From an uncultured Oscillibacter sp. (GTDB lineage Bacteria > Bacillota > Clostridia > Oscillospirales > Oscillospiraceae): DNA of 59,568 bases. The stretch lies in assembly GCA_910589315.1 (NCBI GenBank), contig CAJUTB010000016.1, positions 1-59,568 of the forward strand. Direction: 5' to 3'. Made by a program: the position numbers and the translations under genes. Below are positions 41,338 through 49,130 of this stretch, one piece after another; position 1 is the stretch's first letter, and each line of letters opens with the position of its first letter. The notes below the pieces were generated by a model. That model was given only the letters and a program-made list of their open reading frames with translations, was not told the DNA's origin and ran no database searches.

Positions 41338-43925
41338 TGCAGCTTCTGTTTCAGCTCGTAGAGCAGGCTCATGGCCTCAATGGGCGTCAAAGCGTCGGGC
41401 TGGCAGCGGCGCAGGGCGTCCAGCACCTCGCTTTCGCCGATGGAACCCAGGGAGACCTGCTCCGCCTCCCGGCGGGGCGGGACGCGGGGACCGTCCTCCG
41501 CTTCCAGTTCTTCCAAAACCGCCCGTGCCCGCTTGAGCACCGTCTCCGGCAGCCCCGCCAATTTGGCGACTTCTATGCCGTAGCTGCGGTCCGCGCCGCC
41601 GGGGAGAATTTTACGCAGGAAAATGATGTCTTCCCCCCGCGTTTTTACCGCAATGTTGCAGTTTACAACGCCGGGAAGAACGTTTTCCAGTTCGGTCAAT
41701 TCGTGGTAGTGGGTTGCAAACAGGGTTTTGGCGCGTTTTTTCTCCGCGCAGTGCTCCAGGACCGCGCGGGCAATGGACATTCCGTCATAGGTGGAGGTTC
41801 CCCGCCCGATTTCATCCAGAATTAAAAGGGAATTTTTGGTCGCGCAGCGGAGAATGTCCGCGACTTCCGTCATCTCCACCATGAAGGTCGATTGCCCGGC
41901 GGAGAGGTCGTCGCTCGCGCCTACGCGGGTGAAAATCCGGTCCACGACGCCGATACGGGCGTAAGACGCGGGGACGAAGCTGCCCATCTGGGCCATGAGA
42001 ACGATCAGGGCCACTTGGCGCATATACGTTGATTTGCCCGCCATGTTGGGACCGGTGATGATGGCTGTCCGGCCTTCCTTTTCGCCCATGAAGGTGTCAT
42101 TCGGGACGAACAGCGCGTCTTTCAAAACCTGCTCCACCACAGGATGGCGGCCGTCCCGGATATCGATGACGCCGGACTCGTCCACATCGGGGCGGCAGTA
42201 GTTGTTTCGCACGGCCACGGAGGCCAGGGACGCCAGCGCGTCGATTTCGGCCACGGCGTCCGCGCTTTTTTGAATACGCGCCGATTGGGCCGCGATGTCC
42301 AGGCGCAGTTGGGTGAACAGCTCGTATTCTAAGGCTACGACCCGTTCGGAGGCGGTGAGGATGGAGTGTTCCAGGTCTTTGAGCTCCTGGGTGATGTACC
42401 GTTCGCCGTTGGCCACCGTTTGTTTGCGGATATAGTCTGCGGGCACCTGGTCCTTGAAGGAATTAGACACCTCGATGTAATAGCCAAAGACCTTGTTGTA
42501 ACGGATACGCAGGGTGCGGATTCCGGTGCGCTCTTTTTCCTTGGCCTCCATTTCGGCGATAATGTCTTTGCCGCCGTTGAGGATGTGGCGGAAACGGTCT
42601 ACTTCTTCGTGAAACCCGTCGCGGATGATTCCGCCTTCCCGGACGGAGAAGGGCGGCTGGTCGCCGATGGCCGCCGCGATTCGTTCCCCGATGTCGGTTA
42701 AGGGGTCCAGGCTTTCCGCGAGTTCGGTAAGACGGCGGTCAGAGGCGGTGGCGGTATAGGTTTTGACGGCGGGGAGCTTTTCAATGGCGGAGCGCAGGGA
42801 AACCAGGTCCCGGCCTCCGGCGGAACCGTAGACAATGCGTCCGATCAAGCGTTCCATATCGCCTAGACCGCGCATGGCGGCGGCGAGTTCCTCGCGGTTG
42901 ATTGCGTCGCCGGTCAACGCCGCTACGGCGGAATTCCGGCGGCAGATGCTGGCGGCGTTGAGAAGGGGGCGTTCCAGCCAGCTGCGGAGACGGCGCGCAC
43001 CCATTGGCGTTTGGGTGCGGTCCAGGACCCAAAGCAAGCTCCCTTTTTTCTCCTTGCTGCGGAGGGTTTCCGTCAGCTCCAGGTTACGGCGGGCGGTTAA
43101 GTCCAGTTCCATAAACCGGCCCTGCTCGTAATAATCCAGGTCGTTGATGTGGGAGAGGTCCGTTTTCTGGGTTTCGTACAAGTAGTGGAGCAGGCCGCCC
43201 AGGGCCATTGCCGCGGCGGGGTTGGGGAGACGCTCAAAGGCGTCGTCTCCAAACTGCCTGCGGATGTTCCGCTCGGATTCTTGGAGGAGAAACCGGCGTC
43301 CTCCGGCGTTTTCTATACGGCAGTGGAATTTGTCCCGAAGGGTGTCGGTCAGGGCCGTTTCGGAGGCCGCGCCGTCGTTGAGGACGGCCTCGGCAGGGGA
43401 AAAACGGCCAAGCTCGTTTATGGCGTGTTCCAGGCGGTCCTTGCCGGTAAACGAGGTTAGATGGGTTTTGCCGGTGGTTACGTCGCAGAAGGCGGCTCCG
43501 GCTCCTTGGGCGTCCAGGTAGAGGCCGCAGATGAAGTTGCTGGACTTGTCGTCGAGGCAGGAGGCGTCCGTGACGGTTCCGGGCGTAACGACGCGGATGA
43601 TGTCGCGTTTGACAAGGCCCTTGGCCTTGGCGGGGTCCTCCATCTGCTCGCAGATGGCTACCTTGTAGCCCTTGGCAATCAGGCGGGCTATGTAGGAGTC
43701 GCTGGAATGGTAGGGGATGCCGCACATGGGGATTTGTTCGGCTTCCGGTTTGGCGTGCTTGCCCTTGTCCCGGCTGGTCAGGGTTAAATCCAGTTCTTTT
43801 GACGCCAGACGCGCGTCGTCGTCGAACATTTCATAAAAATCGCCCAGGCGGAAGAATAGTATCGAATCCGGGTTGTTCTGCTTGATCTCTAAGTATTGCT
43901 TCATCATTGGCGTTAATTCTGCCAA
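41334..43925 (-). CDS. mutS: DNA mismatch repair protein MutS
   Basis: An 863-residue mismatch sensor. MMKQYLEIK and GDFYEMF (the Phe-x-Glu mismatch reader) at the N-terminus, FGYYIEVSNS in the clamp, Walker A ITGPNMAGKSTYMRQ (~605-620), STFMVEMTE and LDEIGRGTSTYDG, and FATHYHEL. Start appears to be TTG 43925 with GAGGTG upstream; ATG 43907 is possible. First gene of the minus-strand array. Confidence 0.97.
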   Translation of the reverse strand: MAELTPMMKQYLEIKQNNPDSILFFRLGDFYEMFDDDARLASKELDLTLTSRDKGKHAKPEAEQIPMCGIPYHSSDSYIARLIAKGYKVAICEQMEDPAKAKGLVKRDIIRVVTPGTVTDASCLDDKSSNFICGLYLDAQGAGAAFCDVTTGKTHLTSFTGKDRLEHAINELGRFSPAEAVLNDGAASETALTDTLRDKFHCRIENAGGRRFLLQESERNIRRQFGDDAFERLPNPAAAMALGGLLHYLYETQKTDLSHINDLDYYEQGRFMELDLTARRNLELTETLRSKEKKGSLLWVLDRTQTPMGARRLRSWLERPLLNAASICRRNSAVAALTGDAINREELAAAMRGLGDMERLIGRIVYGSAGGRDLVSLRSAIEKLPAVKTYTATASDRRLTELAESLDPLTDIGERIAAAIGDQPPFSVREGGIIRDGFHEEVDRFRHILNGGKDIIAEMEAKEKERTGIRTLRIRYNKVFGYYIEVSNSFKDQVPADYIRKQTVANGERYITQELKDLEHSILTASERVVALEYELFTQLRLDIAAQSARIQKSADAVAEIDALASLASVAVRNNYCRPDVDESGVIDIRDGRHPVVEQVLKDALFVPNDTFMGEKEGRTAIITGPNMAGKSTYMRQVALIVLMAQMGSFVPASYARIGVVDRIFTRVGASDDLSAGQSTFMVEMTEVADILRCATKNSLLILDEIGRGTSTYDGMSIARAVLEHCAEKKRAKTLFATHYHELTELENVLPGVVNCNIAVKTRGEDIIFLRKILPGGADRSYGIEVAKLAGLPETVLKRARAVLEELEAEDGPRVPPRREAEQVSLGSIGESEVLDALRRCQPDALTPIEAMSLLYELKQKLQ

Positions 43926-43985
43926 GAGATTTCACCTCTCTATCTCTGCATCGGTGGGCGCGCCTTGCGGCGCGGGCGGTGGTCA

Positions 43986-44186
43986 GCCATTTGCAATGGC
44001 TGGTCCTTTTTGAACCCCCCATTTCTCTTTTCTCTCCGAGAGAAAAGAGAAACGGGCCGTTCACGGTCCAAAGAGAAAAGAGCGTTTTGAAAGCCTGGTG
44101 GAAACCTTCGGCTTGGTGGAACCTTAACGAGAAGTCCAAATCGACTTGCCTCTGCGTCTATTTCCGCTGCCGCTGCTGCTGGTGGT
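43986..44186 (-). repeat. Intergenic repeat element, copy A
   Basis: Inverted counterpart of 47153-47414. Shared blocks, read on the plus strand: GCCATTTGCAATGGCTGG, CCTTTTTGA, AACGGGCCGTTCACGGTCC, GAGCGTTTT, CGAGAAGTCCAAATCGA, CTCTGCGTCTA, CCGCTGCCGCTGCTG. It holds a 14-bp perfect hairpin at 44022-44052 (loop CCG). It lies 3' of the XRE gene, in the same relation as copy B to vat. Confidence 0.85.
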
Positions 44187-44223
44187 TGAGACGGCTGTCC
44201 GTTTTTGGTTCGCAGGCCCCTCA

Positions 44224-44448
44224 TTACCGCTGTAATACCTTTGCCGGCGGCCACTCCCGACATACCAGTTCATCAATAGATACCTCATAAAAATCAGCTA
44301 ATACAACTAATTTCGTCATGGAAGGTTCCCGCTCTCCACGCTCGTAGTTCTGATAGCCGCGCAAACTCATTTTGCAGCCTTCCGCCGCTTTTTTTTGTGA
44401 GAGATTTCGCTCCAGTCTTAATGAAAGTAGTTTTTCAGGAAAATTCAT
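44224..44448 (-). CDS. XRE-family transcriptional regulator
   Basis: A 74-residue Cro/CI-type protein: MNFPEKLLSLRLERNLSQKKAAEGCKMSLRGYQNYERGEREPSM; helices LSQKKAAEGC and SLRGYQNYE. The tail FYEVSIDELVC is typical. ATG 44448 has AGAGGGG. It shares a divergent region with the DUF6809-like gene and could repress both; a palindrome AGTATACT lies in the -10. Confidence 0.85.
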   Translation of the reverse strand: MNFPEKLLSLRLERNLSQKKAAEGCKMSLRGYQNYERGEREPSMTKLVVLADFYEVSIDELVCREWPPAKVLQR

Positions 44449-44459
44449 GATGTCCCCTC

Positions 44460-44488
44460 TTGACATGTTCATTTGTGCATAGTATACT
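44460..44488 (+). promoter_or_regulatory. Promoter of the DUF6809-like gene, with operator-like repeats
   Basis: TTGACA (44460-44465), 17 bases, TATACT (44483-44488). TGTGCATA (44475-) and TATGCAC (44500-) form an inverted repeat around the -10. A likely target of the divergent XRE protein. Confidence 0.7.
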
Positions 44489-44539
44489 CTAAATCAGAAT
44501 ATGCACGATTGCACACATTTATTTTTGGGAGATATAACG

Positions 44540-44794
44540 ATGGATGATTATTTGAGATGTTTGTACATGAACCTGATGGAAAATGGATTCACCAAAAAAT
44601 ATGAAACCTTGCGAAAATACCGCCAAGGTATCGCATACCGGGATATAGCATTTAACAACCTGATACGCTCCTTAACCCCGGAACAGCAAGACTTGCTGGA
44701 ACAGTATGAAACCCAGCAAGGTGTTTTGGATTGCCTCGAAAATGAAATCCTATTTGAAGAAGCCGTCGCGCTGGGCAAGTGGATGGCCCATTAA
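44540..44794 (+). CDS. Small DUF6809-like protein
   Basis: An 84-residue helical protein (DDYLRCLYMNLMENGFTKKYETLRKYRQG, LTPEQQDLLEQYETQQGVLDCLENEILFEEAVALG). The pattern resembles the clostridial DUF6809 group; not certain. Start ATG 44540 follows TGGGAG. Its end overlaps the convergent miaB by 4 bases. AT-richer than its neighbours. Confidence 0.7.
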   Translation: MDDYLRCLYMNLMENGFTKKYETLRKYRQGIAYRDIAFNNLIRSLTPEQQDLLEQYETQQGVLDCLENEILFEEAVALGKWMAH

Positions 44795-46197
44795 ACCGGT
44801 TCGCCGTACAATGCCCAGGTGTTGCTGTCTGTGATCTTTACGTCCAGAAACTGTCCGATTCGATCCGCGCCGCCTTTCAGCCGCACCAGACGGTTTCCCT
44901 CCGTCCGTGAGGACAGCGGGAACGCAGGGTCGCCGCTCTCGCCGTCCACCAGAACTCGGATGGTTTGTCCTACATACGCCCGGTGGCGCGCCGCCGACTC
45001 TGTGTTTTGCACCTCTAAAAGCGTATCAAACCATTTCTGTTTCTCTGCTCTGGGAACCGGGTCCGGCATCTCCGCCGCTTTCGTTCCCGGACGCGGGCTG
45101 TAAATGAAGGTGAACAGCGCGTCAAACCCAATTTCTGTTACCAGAGAAACGGTGTCCATAGCCTCCGCTTCCGTCTCGCCGGGAAATCCTATAATTACAT
45201 CGCTGGTTAATACCAGTCCCGGCATGACAGTTCTTGCGTACGCTACCAGTTCCTGGTACTGTGCGCGGGTATAGCGGCGGTTCATTTCCCGCAAAACCCG
45301 GTCGTTTCCAGACTGGAACGGCAAGTGGAGCTGTCTTGCTACATGACGGCTTCCCGCCATCGTGTCAAACAGCTTTTTTGTGGCGTCCTTCGGGTGGCTC
45401 GACATAAACCGTATCCAATATTCCCCCTCGATCTGGTCGATTTCCCGCAGAAGATCTGCAAAATCATAGGAAATATCCAAATCATTTCCGTAGGAATTGA
45501 CGTTTTGTCCCAGAAGGGTGATATCCTTGTAACCCTCTCGGACCAGCTGCCGGACTTCCGCTAAAACCGCATCCGGGTCCCGGCTCCGTTCTCGTCCCCG
45601 GACATAAGGCACAATGCAGTAAGAACAAAAGTTGTTGCAGCCGTACATGATGGAGACCCAGGCTTTTACGCCCCGCTCCCGCACGACGGGTATCCCTTCC
45701 GCAATGGAACCATGTTCGTCCTGAATGGAGAAAACCCGTTTCCGGCTCTCGTAAACCTGCCACAACAATTCCGGAAATTTCCAGAGTGCCTGAGGGCCAA
45801 AGACCAAATCAACGTGGCGGTAGGATTCCCGGACGCGGTTTGCCACCCGTTCCTCCTGCGCCATGCACCCGCACAGGACAATAACCTGACGGGGGTTTTC
45901 TTTTTTGGTGTGGGTCAGAATCCCCAGGTTGCCGAATACCCGCTGTTCCGCGTGTTCCCGTACGGCGCACGTGTTAACCAGAACCAGGTCCGCCTTTTCC
46001 GGCTTGCCGGTGAAGCGGAAGCCGCAGGCTTCCAGCATTCCCATCAGCCGCTGTCCGTCGGCCACGTTCTGCTGGCATCCAAAGGTTTCCACACAAGCGG
46101 CGGGCTGGGTTTCGCCCCAGAGGGTTCGGATTTTATTCATAAACTCCCGCTGCCGCGCCAATTCTGCCTCCGGCACCAGCACTTCTTCTCGTTTCAA
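44791..46197 (-). CDS. miaB: tRNA-2-methylthio-N6-dimethylallyladenosine synthase
   Basis: A 468-residue radical SAM methylthiotransferase. The UPF0004 domain has ETFGCQQNVADG, NTCAVREHAEQRVFG and CGCMAQ (three cluster cysteines); the radical SAM motif is CNNFCSYCIVPYVRGRE; a TRAM domain ends the protein. The usual QMN of CxMN is QQN. It thiomethylates the product of MiaA. Its own promoter lies at 46239-46267. Confidence 0.96.
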   Translation of the reverse strand: MKREEVLVPEAELARQREFMNKIRTLWGETQPAACVETFGCQQNVADGQRLMGMLEACGFRFTGKPEKADLVLVNTCAVREHAEQRVFGNLGILTHTKKENPRQVIVLCGCMAQEERVANRVRESYRHVDLVFGPQALWKFPELLWQVYESRKRVFSIQDEHGSIAEGIPVVRERGVKAWVSIMYGCNNFCSYCIVPYVRGRERSRDPDAVLAEVRQLVREGYKDITLLGQNVNSYGNDLDISYDFADLLREIDQIEGEYWIRFMSSHPKDATKKLFDTMAGSRHVARQLHLPFQSGNDRVLREMNRRYTRAQYQELVAYARTVMPGLVLTSDVIIGFPGETEAEAMDTVSLVTEIGFDALFTFIYSPRPGTKAAEMPDPVPRAEKQKWFDTLLEVQNTESAARHRAYVGQTIRVLVDGESGDPAFPLSSRTEGNRLVRLKGGADRIGQFLDVKITDSNTWALYGEPV

Positions 46198-46238
46198 AAC
46201 AGCCCACGCACCTTTCAGAAAGACTTGAAATCGAGAGT

Positions 46239-46267
46239 ATCATAGCATAAAAACTCCGAAAGCACAA
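46239..46267 (-). promoter_or_regulatory. Promoter of miaB
   Basis: Minus-strand TTGTGC (46262-46267), 17 bases, TATGAT (46239-46244). Confidence 0.6.
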
Positions 46268-46325
46268 GGCTTTTCCCTCGCAGGCCGCCACGGGCGGAAA
46301 ACTCCGGCGATTTTACCAAGCTGCC

Positions 46326-46354
46326 TTGACCCCGGTAAATGCCTATGATAAAAT
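46326..46354 (+). promoter_or_regulatory. Promoter of the leader ORF and vat-like gene
   Basis: TTGACC (46326-46331), 17 bases, TAAAAT (46349-46354), placing the transcript start about 25 bases before the leader ORF. Confidence 0.65.
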
Positions 46355-46387
46355 TGAAATATTCAATAAATTTGGAGGACTCTTTTT

Positions 46388-46462
46388 ATGATGCGGGAAC
46401 TTCGGAAAAAGAAAGCCGTTGCCGTGATACTTTATAGGAGAAAGGATGTGATACATGTATAA
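46388..46462 (+). CDS. 24-codon leader peptide upstream of vat-like gene
   Basis: ATG ATG ... TAA, 24 codons, preceded by GGAGG at 46374-46378 with 9-base spacing. The peptide starts MMRELRKKKAVAVILY and is basic. It ends 20 bases before the vat-like ATG, whose own site AGAAGGAG is at 46467-46474. The arrangement is that of regulatory leader peptides in front of ribosome-targeting-drug resistance genes. A second tiny ATG-TGA behind TAGGAG lies inside it. No anti-Shine-Dalgarno stem was found by eye. Confidence 0.5.
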   Translation: MMRELRKKKAVAVILYRRKDVIHV

Positions 46463-46482
46463 ATTTAGAAGGAGAAATGAAT

Positions 46483-47151
46483 ATGAGCGATTTTCCAAAC
46501 CCGGACAATGTATTTCCGAATTCATATAAAACATCGTGTTTTTTGAAAAATGTGATCCATTCTCCCAACATTACGGTAGGAGATTATACATATTACGACG
46601 ATCCAGAGGACCCCGCCGGTTTTGAGCGAAACAACGTCTTGTTTAACTACCCGGAGTTCGGGGACCGGCTGATAATTGGTAAATTCTGCGCCATTGCTTC
46701 CGGCGTAAAGTTTATCATGGGACCTGCCAATCATCGAATCAGCAGTGTGACCACGTATCCGTTTCATGTATTCGGGGGTGTCTGGGCCGAACGAACGCCG
46801 CCGCATATGGAACAGCTTCCATTTAAGGGGGATACGGTCATAGGAAACGACGTTTGGATTGGACGTGAGAGTGTGATTCTGCCGGGCGTGGAGATTGGCG
46901 ATGGGGCTATTATTGCAGCTTATTCTGTGGTTGCTAAAAATGTCCCGGCGTACAGCGTCGCAGGCGGAAACCCTGCAAAAACGATCAAAAGCCGCTTTGG
47001 CGAAGAATTGACGGAACTGCTGCTGCAATTTCGGTGGTGGGATTTACCGGCAGAAGATTTAGCGGATACTTTGCCGCTGCTCTGCGACCCAGATTTAGAA
47101 AAGGTAAAGAAGATTTTGAAAGAGCGTATGAATACTGAAGCAACCCTCTAA
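46483..47151 (+). CDS. Vat-like (streptogramin A / xenobiotic) O-acetyltransferase
   Basis: A 222-residue left-handed beta-helix (hexapeptide) acetyltransferase. FLKNVIHSPNITVGDYTYYDD, LIIGKFCAIASGVKFIMGPANH, TYPFHVFGG, KGDTVIGNDVWIGRESVILPGVEIGDGAIIAA and VAGGNPAK correspond block by block to VatD-type enzymes; the catalytic His is in GPANHR. It may inactivate virginiamycin-M-type drugs or another acceptor. ATG 46483 is chosen since ATG 46477 lies too close to GGAG. AT-richer than the core and enclosed between repeat copies. Confidence 0.88.
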   Translation: MSDFPNPDNVFPNSYKTSCFLKNVIHSPNITVGDYTYYDDPEDPAGFERNNVLFNYPEFGDRLIIGKFCAIASGVKFIMGPANHRISSVTTYPFHVFGGVWAERTPPHMEQLPFKGDTVIGNDVWIGRESVILPGVEIGDGAIIAAYSVVAKNVPAYSVAGGNPAKTIKSRFGEELTELLLQFRWWDLPAEDLADTLPLLCDPDLEKVKKILKERMNTEATL

Positions 47152-47152
47152 A

Positions 47153-47414
47153 ACCACCGCAGCAGCGGCAGCGGGGTTAGACGCAGAGTCAAATCGATTT
47201 GGACTTCTCGCATAAAGAAGCAAGAGCGTTTTTCAAGTGCCAGTCTTGAAAAACGCTCGTTTCTTTTGGACCGTGAACGGCCCGTTTGTCTCCGGCCCAA
47301 GAGCCGCCGCGACGCGGCGGTTGGCCTCCGACACGCGCCTGCGGGCGCAGTCTTTTCTCTCGCTAGAGAAAAGAAAATGGGGGGGTCAAAAAAGGGCCAG
47401 CCATTGCAAATGGC
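47153..47414 (+). repeat. Intergenic repeat element, copy B
   Basis: Inverted copy of 43986-44186, about 60 bases longer through an inserted GC-rich arm (CCGCCGC-GAC-GCGGCGG). Contains a 14-bp stem GAGCGTTTTTCAAG / CTTGAAAAACGCTC (47224-47258, loop TGCCAGT) and a 9-bp stem at 47352-47373. It directly follows the vat-like stop and should end its transcript. Confidence 0.85.
47224..47268 (+). terminator. Terminator-like hairpin of the vat-like gene inside copy B
   Basis: Perfect 14-bp stem followed by GTTTCTTTTGG, 73 bases after the vat-like stop. Confidence 0.6.
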
Positions 47415-47416
47415 AA

Positions 47417-47863
47417 TCAAGGCTGTTTTGCCCAATGAATGCCGGGATACAGTTTGCCAGTGCGGAAAAAATACTCCACAGCCTTCCGGCCCGCCTCCAA
47501 ATCCGTCAGGGCGAGACGCTTTTCAATCGGAGACTGCCCGCCGCTCTTCAGCGGCGTGTATTCCCTGGAATCCGCATAATCCGGGTTGTACGAATAATAA
47601 TTCTCCTGCCCGCAATCATAAGAACAGCCCAGCGCAAGCCACTTGCCGTCGGAAAGAACTTCCAAAAAGCTCTCCTCCCCATCGGGGTCCAGAAACAAAT
47701 ATGCCTCCATCCCCTTCCCGACACGCTCCAAAACCGTCATAACCTCTTTTTCCGAAATCTCCGCAGCATCCCCCATAAACCCCGCCTCTATGTGCCGGAC
47801 TCTGATCGCCGCCGGATCATACGCCGGGATTTCCGCACATTTTTCCAAAATCTCATACTCCAT
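47417..47863 (-). CDS. Imm1-like immunity family protein
   Basis: A 148-residue acidic protein. The end DLEAGRKAVEYFFRTGKLYPGIHW fits the Imm1 pattern (xxxAxxEFxxTGxxPxxIxW), and GMEAYLFLDPDGEESFLEVLSDGKWLALG the central strands. Imm1 proteins neutralise deaminase or nuclease toxins, but no toxin is adjacent. Start ATG 47863 follows GGGAGGG; the frame continues far upstream across the dehydrogenase gene but that is antisense shadow. Confidence 0.65.
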   Translation of the reverse strand: MEYEILEKCAEIPAYDPAAIRVRHIEAGFMGDAAEISEKEVMTVLERVGKGMEAYLFLDPDGEESFLEVLSDGKWLALGCSYDCGQENYYSYNPDYADSREYTPLKSGGQSPIEKRLALTDLEAGRKAVEYFFRTGKLYPGIHWAKQP

Positions 47864-47981
47864 AAAAACGCCCTCCCGCATCCATTTTTCACCATTATAT
47901 ACCCTTCCTCCTGGCAAAACAAGCCCGCTTCGGAAACCTGCACAGTTTTTTCCGGAATCTTTGTAAGAAGTATGTATAGCT

Positions 47982-48004
47982 TTTCCTTGGAAATGCTGTA
48001 TAAT
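47982..48004 (+). promoter_or_regulatory. -10 and palindrome before the dehydrogenase operon
   Basis: TATAAT at 47999-48004 preceded by a palindrome TTTCC-TT-GGAAA (47982-47993) lying where a regulator could act between -10 and -35. No good -35 is seen, so an activator may be needed. Confidence 0.4.
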
Positions 48005-48076
48005 CAAAGACATAGGACGTGTGACGACTAAACGCCGCACTGACACCGAATGAATTTTGTAAAGGAGTCTTGTATC

Positions 48077-49108
48077 ATGAAAGCGATCAAATTTGCCGAG
48101 CCTTGGAACGTTGCCTGCGTCGAACAGCCGATGCCTGAACCTAAAGAAGGCGAAGCCCTGATCAAAATTTGCTGCGCCGCCGTCTGCGGCAGCGATATCG
48201 GAGCCTTCCGCGGCACCAACGGCCTCGTCAGCTATCCCCGCGTCATCGGCCATGAGCTGAGCGGCGAAATCGTCAGCATCCCCGATGACCCCGCCCTCAA
48301 CCCCAAGGGCCTCAAAAAAGGCGACCGCGTCTGCGTGGACCCCTATATTTACTGCGACCACTGCTACGCCTGCTCCATCGGCCGTACCAACTGCTGCACC
48401 AGCCTCCACGTTCTCGGCGTCCATGTGGACGGCGGTATGTGCGAATACTTCTGCCATCCCGCAAACCTCCTCAACAAGCTCCCCGACGGCATGAGCTATG
48501 AAATGGGCGCGCTGGCCGAACCCCTCACCATCGCCCTCCACGGCGTCCACCGCGGCGGCCTCAAGAGCGGCGAATACTGCGCCATCATCGGCGCGGGCCC
48601 CATCGGCCTCTATGCCGGCATGGTGGCCGAAGCCTACGGCGCACACGCCATCATCATCGACCTGGTTCAGGAGCGTCTGGACTTCGCCAAGAAAATGGGC
48701 ATCGAATACACCGTCAACGGCAAAGAGGAAGACGTTGTGGCCAAAGTCATGGAAATCACCGGCGAGGGCGCGCAGCTGGTCATGGAGTGCAGCGGCGCAA
48801 ACGTCATGATTCGCCAGAGCCTCGACCTGGTCTGCCACGCGGGCCGCATCACCTTCACCGGCTGGCCCAAGAAGGAAACGAGCCTGCCCACCGACCTCAT
48901 CACCCGCAAGGAAATCGATATCCGCGGCGCACGCACCAGCGCAGGCGAGTTCGAGGAAGCTCTGGAACTGCTCCACAGCGGCAAGGTGAAGCTCATGGAC
49001 ACCGTGACCAAGGTCATCCCTATGGACGAGGCTCCCGCCACCATCATCGACAACGAGAAGAACCCCGGCGACTATATGAAGGTCATTGTAAAAATCGCGG
49101 AAGGCTGA
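48077..49108 (+). CDS. Zinc-dependent medium-chain alcohol/polyol dehydrogenase
   Basis: A 343-residue MDR enzyme. Catalytic zinc ligands are C in AVCGSD (~37) and the GHE (~59-61). The structural-zinc cysteines are in CDHCYACSIGRTNCC. NAD binding: IIGAGPIGLYAG (~170-181), with D in IIIDL suggesting NAD preference. Close to sorbitol, idonate and gulonate 5-dehydrogenase types. First of three genes with the LarA-like and mannitol-dehydrogenase-like enzymes, so a sugar-acid or polyol substrate is likely. ATG 48077 follows AAAGGAG. Confidence 0.9.
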   Translation: MKAIKFAEPWNVACVEQPMPEPKEGEALIKICCAAVCGSDIGAFRGTNGLVSYPRVIGHELSGEIVSIPDDPALNPKGLKKGDRVCVDPYIYCDHCYACSIGRTNCCTSLHVLGVHVDGGMCEYFCHPANLLNKLPDGMSYEMGALAEPLTIALHGVHRGGLKSGEYCAIIGAGPIGLYAGMVAEAYGAHAIIIDLVQERLDFAKKMGIEYTVNGKEEDVVAKVMEITGEGAQLVMECSGANVMIRQSLDLVCHAGRITFTGWPKKETSLPTDLITRKEIDIRGARTSAGEFEEALELLHSGKVKLMDTVTKVIPMDEAPATIIDNEKNPGDYMKVIVKIAEG

Positions 49109-49130
49109 CCGCAAAGCAAGGAGTAATCGT

